From: Bacillus haikouensis
GTDB lineage: Bacteria; Bacillota; Bacilli; Bacillales; Bacillaceae_B
DNA: 43,993 bases
NCBI RefSeq assembly: GCF_013179555.1
Contig: NZ_JABMCR010000006.1
Span: 1-43,993 of the forward strand
Direction: 5' to 3'
In this document: one piece after another, positions 43,675 to 43,993 of the stretch
Numbering within the stretch: position 1 is the first letter of the stretch
Layout of the letters: each line of letters opens with the position of its first letter
The notes under the pieces: model-generated
The model's database searches: none
The model's input: only the letters and a program-made list of their open reading frames with translations
Told to the model about the DNA's origin: nothing
Program-made: the position numbers and the translations under genes

Positions 43675-43993
43675 CTAGTCCTTACGGAACGAAAATGGAT
43701 GAGAAGGTTTAGAACGTGTTTCGTTTGTAACCGTGGTACCTTTTGGATTCGATTGGAACTGGCTGATGACACCCTGGACCGTTCCCAAGACTTCACTGAT
43801 GTTATTGATATGACTTTGCAATTGATTTGCATCCATTTTTTTGACTAACTCACCAACGTGGTCAAACCAGCCATTTTTACTGCTTTCTTCATCCTTTTCT
43901 TCATTTTTTTCCGCTGTGTCCCTGTATGGGTTCCATCGGGTATCTTCCTCCCCAAGCAAATACCAATCTTCAAAAAGCTCCTGCCAATTTGCA
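43675..43993 (-). CDS. ylbD: Spore coat protein YlbD, N-terminus cut by window edge
   Basis: The frame is open to the right edge (…NWQELFEDWYLLGEEDTRWNPYR…), so the true start lies beyond the window and the internal TTG at 43959 is not it. The visible 105 residues include the conserved WYLLGEED region, an acidic stretch (EKNEEKDEESSKNGW) and a helical C-terminus (MDANQLQSHINNISEVLGTVQGVISQF). YlbD is listed as a putative coat protein in B. subtilis. It is cotranscribed with ylbE. Confidence 0.88.
   Translation of the reverse strand, partial: ANWQELFEDWYLLGEEDTRWNPYRDTAEKNEEKDEESSKNGWFDHVGELVKKMDANQLQSHINNISEVLGTVQGVISQFQSNPKGTTVTNETRSKPSHPFSFRKD

Overview
The window is a chromosomal segment of an endospore-forming Bacillaceae bacterium (Bacillus sensu lato). 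It carries the sporulation genes sigG, sigE, spoIIGA, spoVD, spoVE, ylbJ and an rsfA-type regulator inside or beside the division and cell-wall (dcw) cluster. It also carries bshC for bacillithiol, and its gene order follows the B. subtilis ylb-dcw-ylm region closely. I cannot name the species from the sequence alone.

Layout, mostly minus strand and therefore transcribed right to left. From 43,993 to about 30,000 is the ylb block: ylbD, ylbE, a lipoprotein, ylbF, ylbG, a stalk-domain exported protein, rsmD, coaD, ylbJ (+), ylbK, ylbL, tmcAL (+), ylbN, rpmF, a crotonase and ylbO. From about 29,700 to 25,600 come ylbP (+) and a three-gene biotin-dependent acyl-CoA carboxylase operon with a cre-like site upstream. 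From 25,461 to 22,459 are ylbQ/panE, a DUF3397 membrane protein and bshC. From 22,140 to 4,326 is the dcw cluster: mraZ, rsmH, ftsL, pbpB, spoVD, murE, a MurF-position orphan domain protein, mraY, murD, spoVE, divIB, ylxW, ylxX, sbp, ftsA, ftsZ. From 3,979 to 1 are spoIIGA, sigE, sigG, ylmC and a partial pgeF/ylmD.

Regulation visible in the sequence supports the vegetative/sporulation split. There is a sigma-H-type promoter before ftsA, a spoIIG promoter with the unusual 22-bp spacer, a sigma-F-type promoter before sigG, a sigma-E-like promoter before spoVD, a structured terminator separating pbpB from spoVD, and a 10-bp-phased GTGG array before mraZ that is probably the MraZ operator.

The most unusual items are: (1) murG and murB are absent from their usual place between spoVE and divIB, leaving a 689-bp non-coding gap; (2) a 138-aa protein at the canonical murF position resembles only the N-terminal domain of Mur ligases; (3) a tandem array of about 125-bp hairpin repeats at 41.25-41.88 kb has types ordered A-B-C-B-A and stems kept by compensatory changes, with a decayed C-type copy at 31.4 kb; (4) a crotonase near the acyl-CoA carboxylase appears to lack both hydratase glutamates and may be an acyl-malonyl-CoA decarboxylase. 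No rRNA, tRNA, CRISPR, prophage or complete IS was found. Start codons were chosen by ribosome-binding site and homologue length, and several are GTG or TTG.
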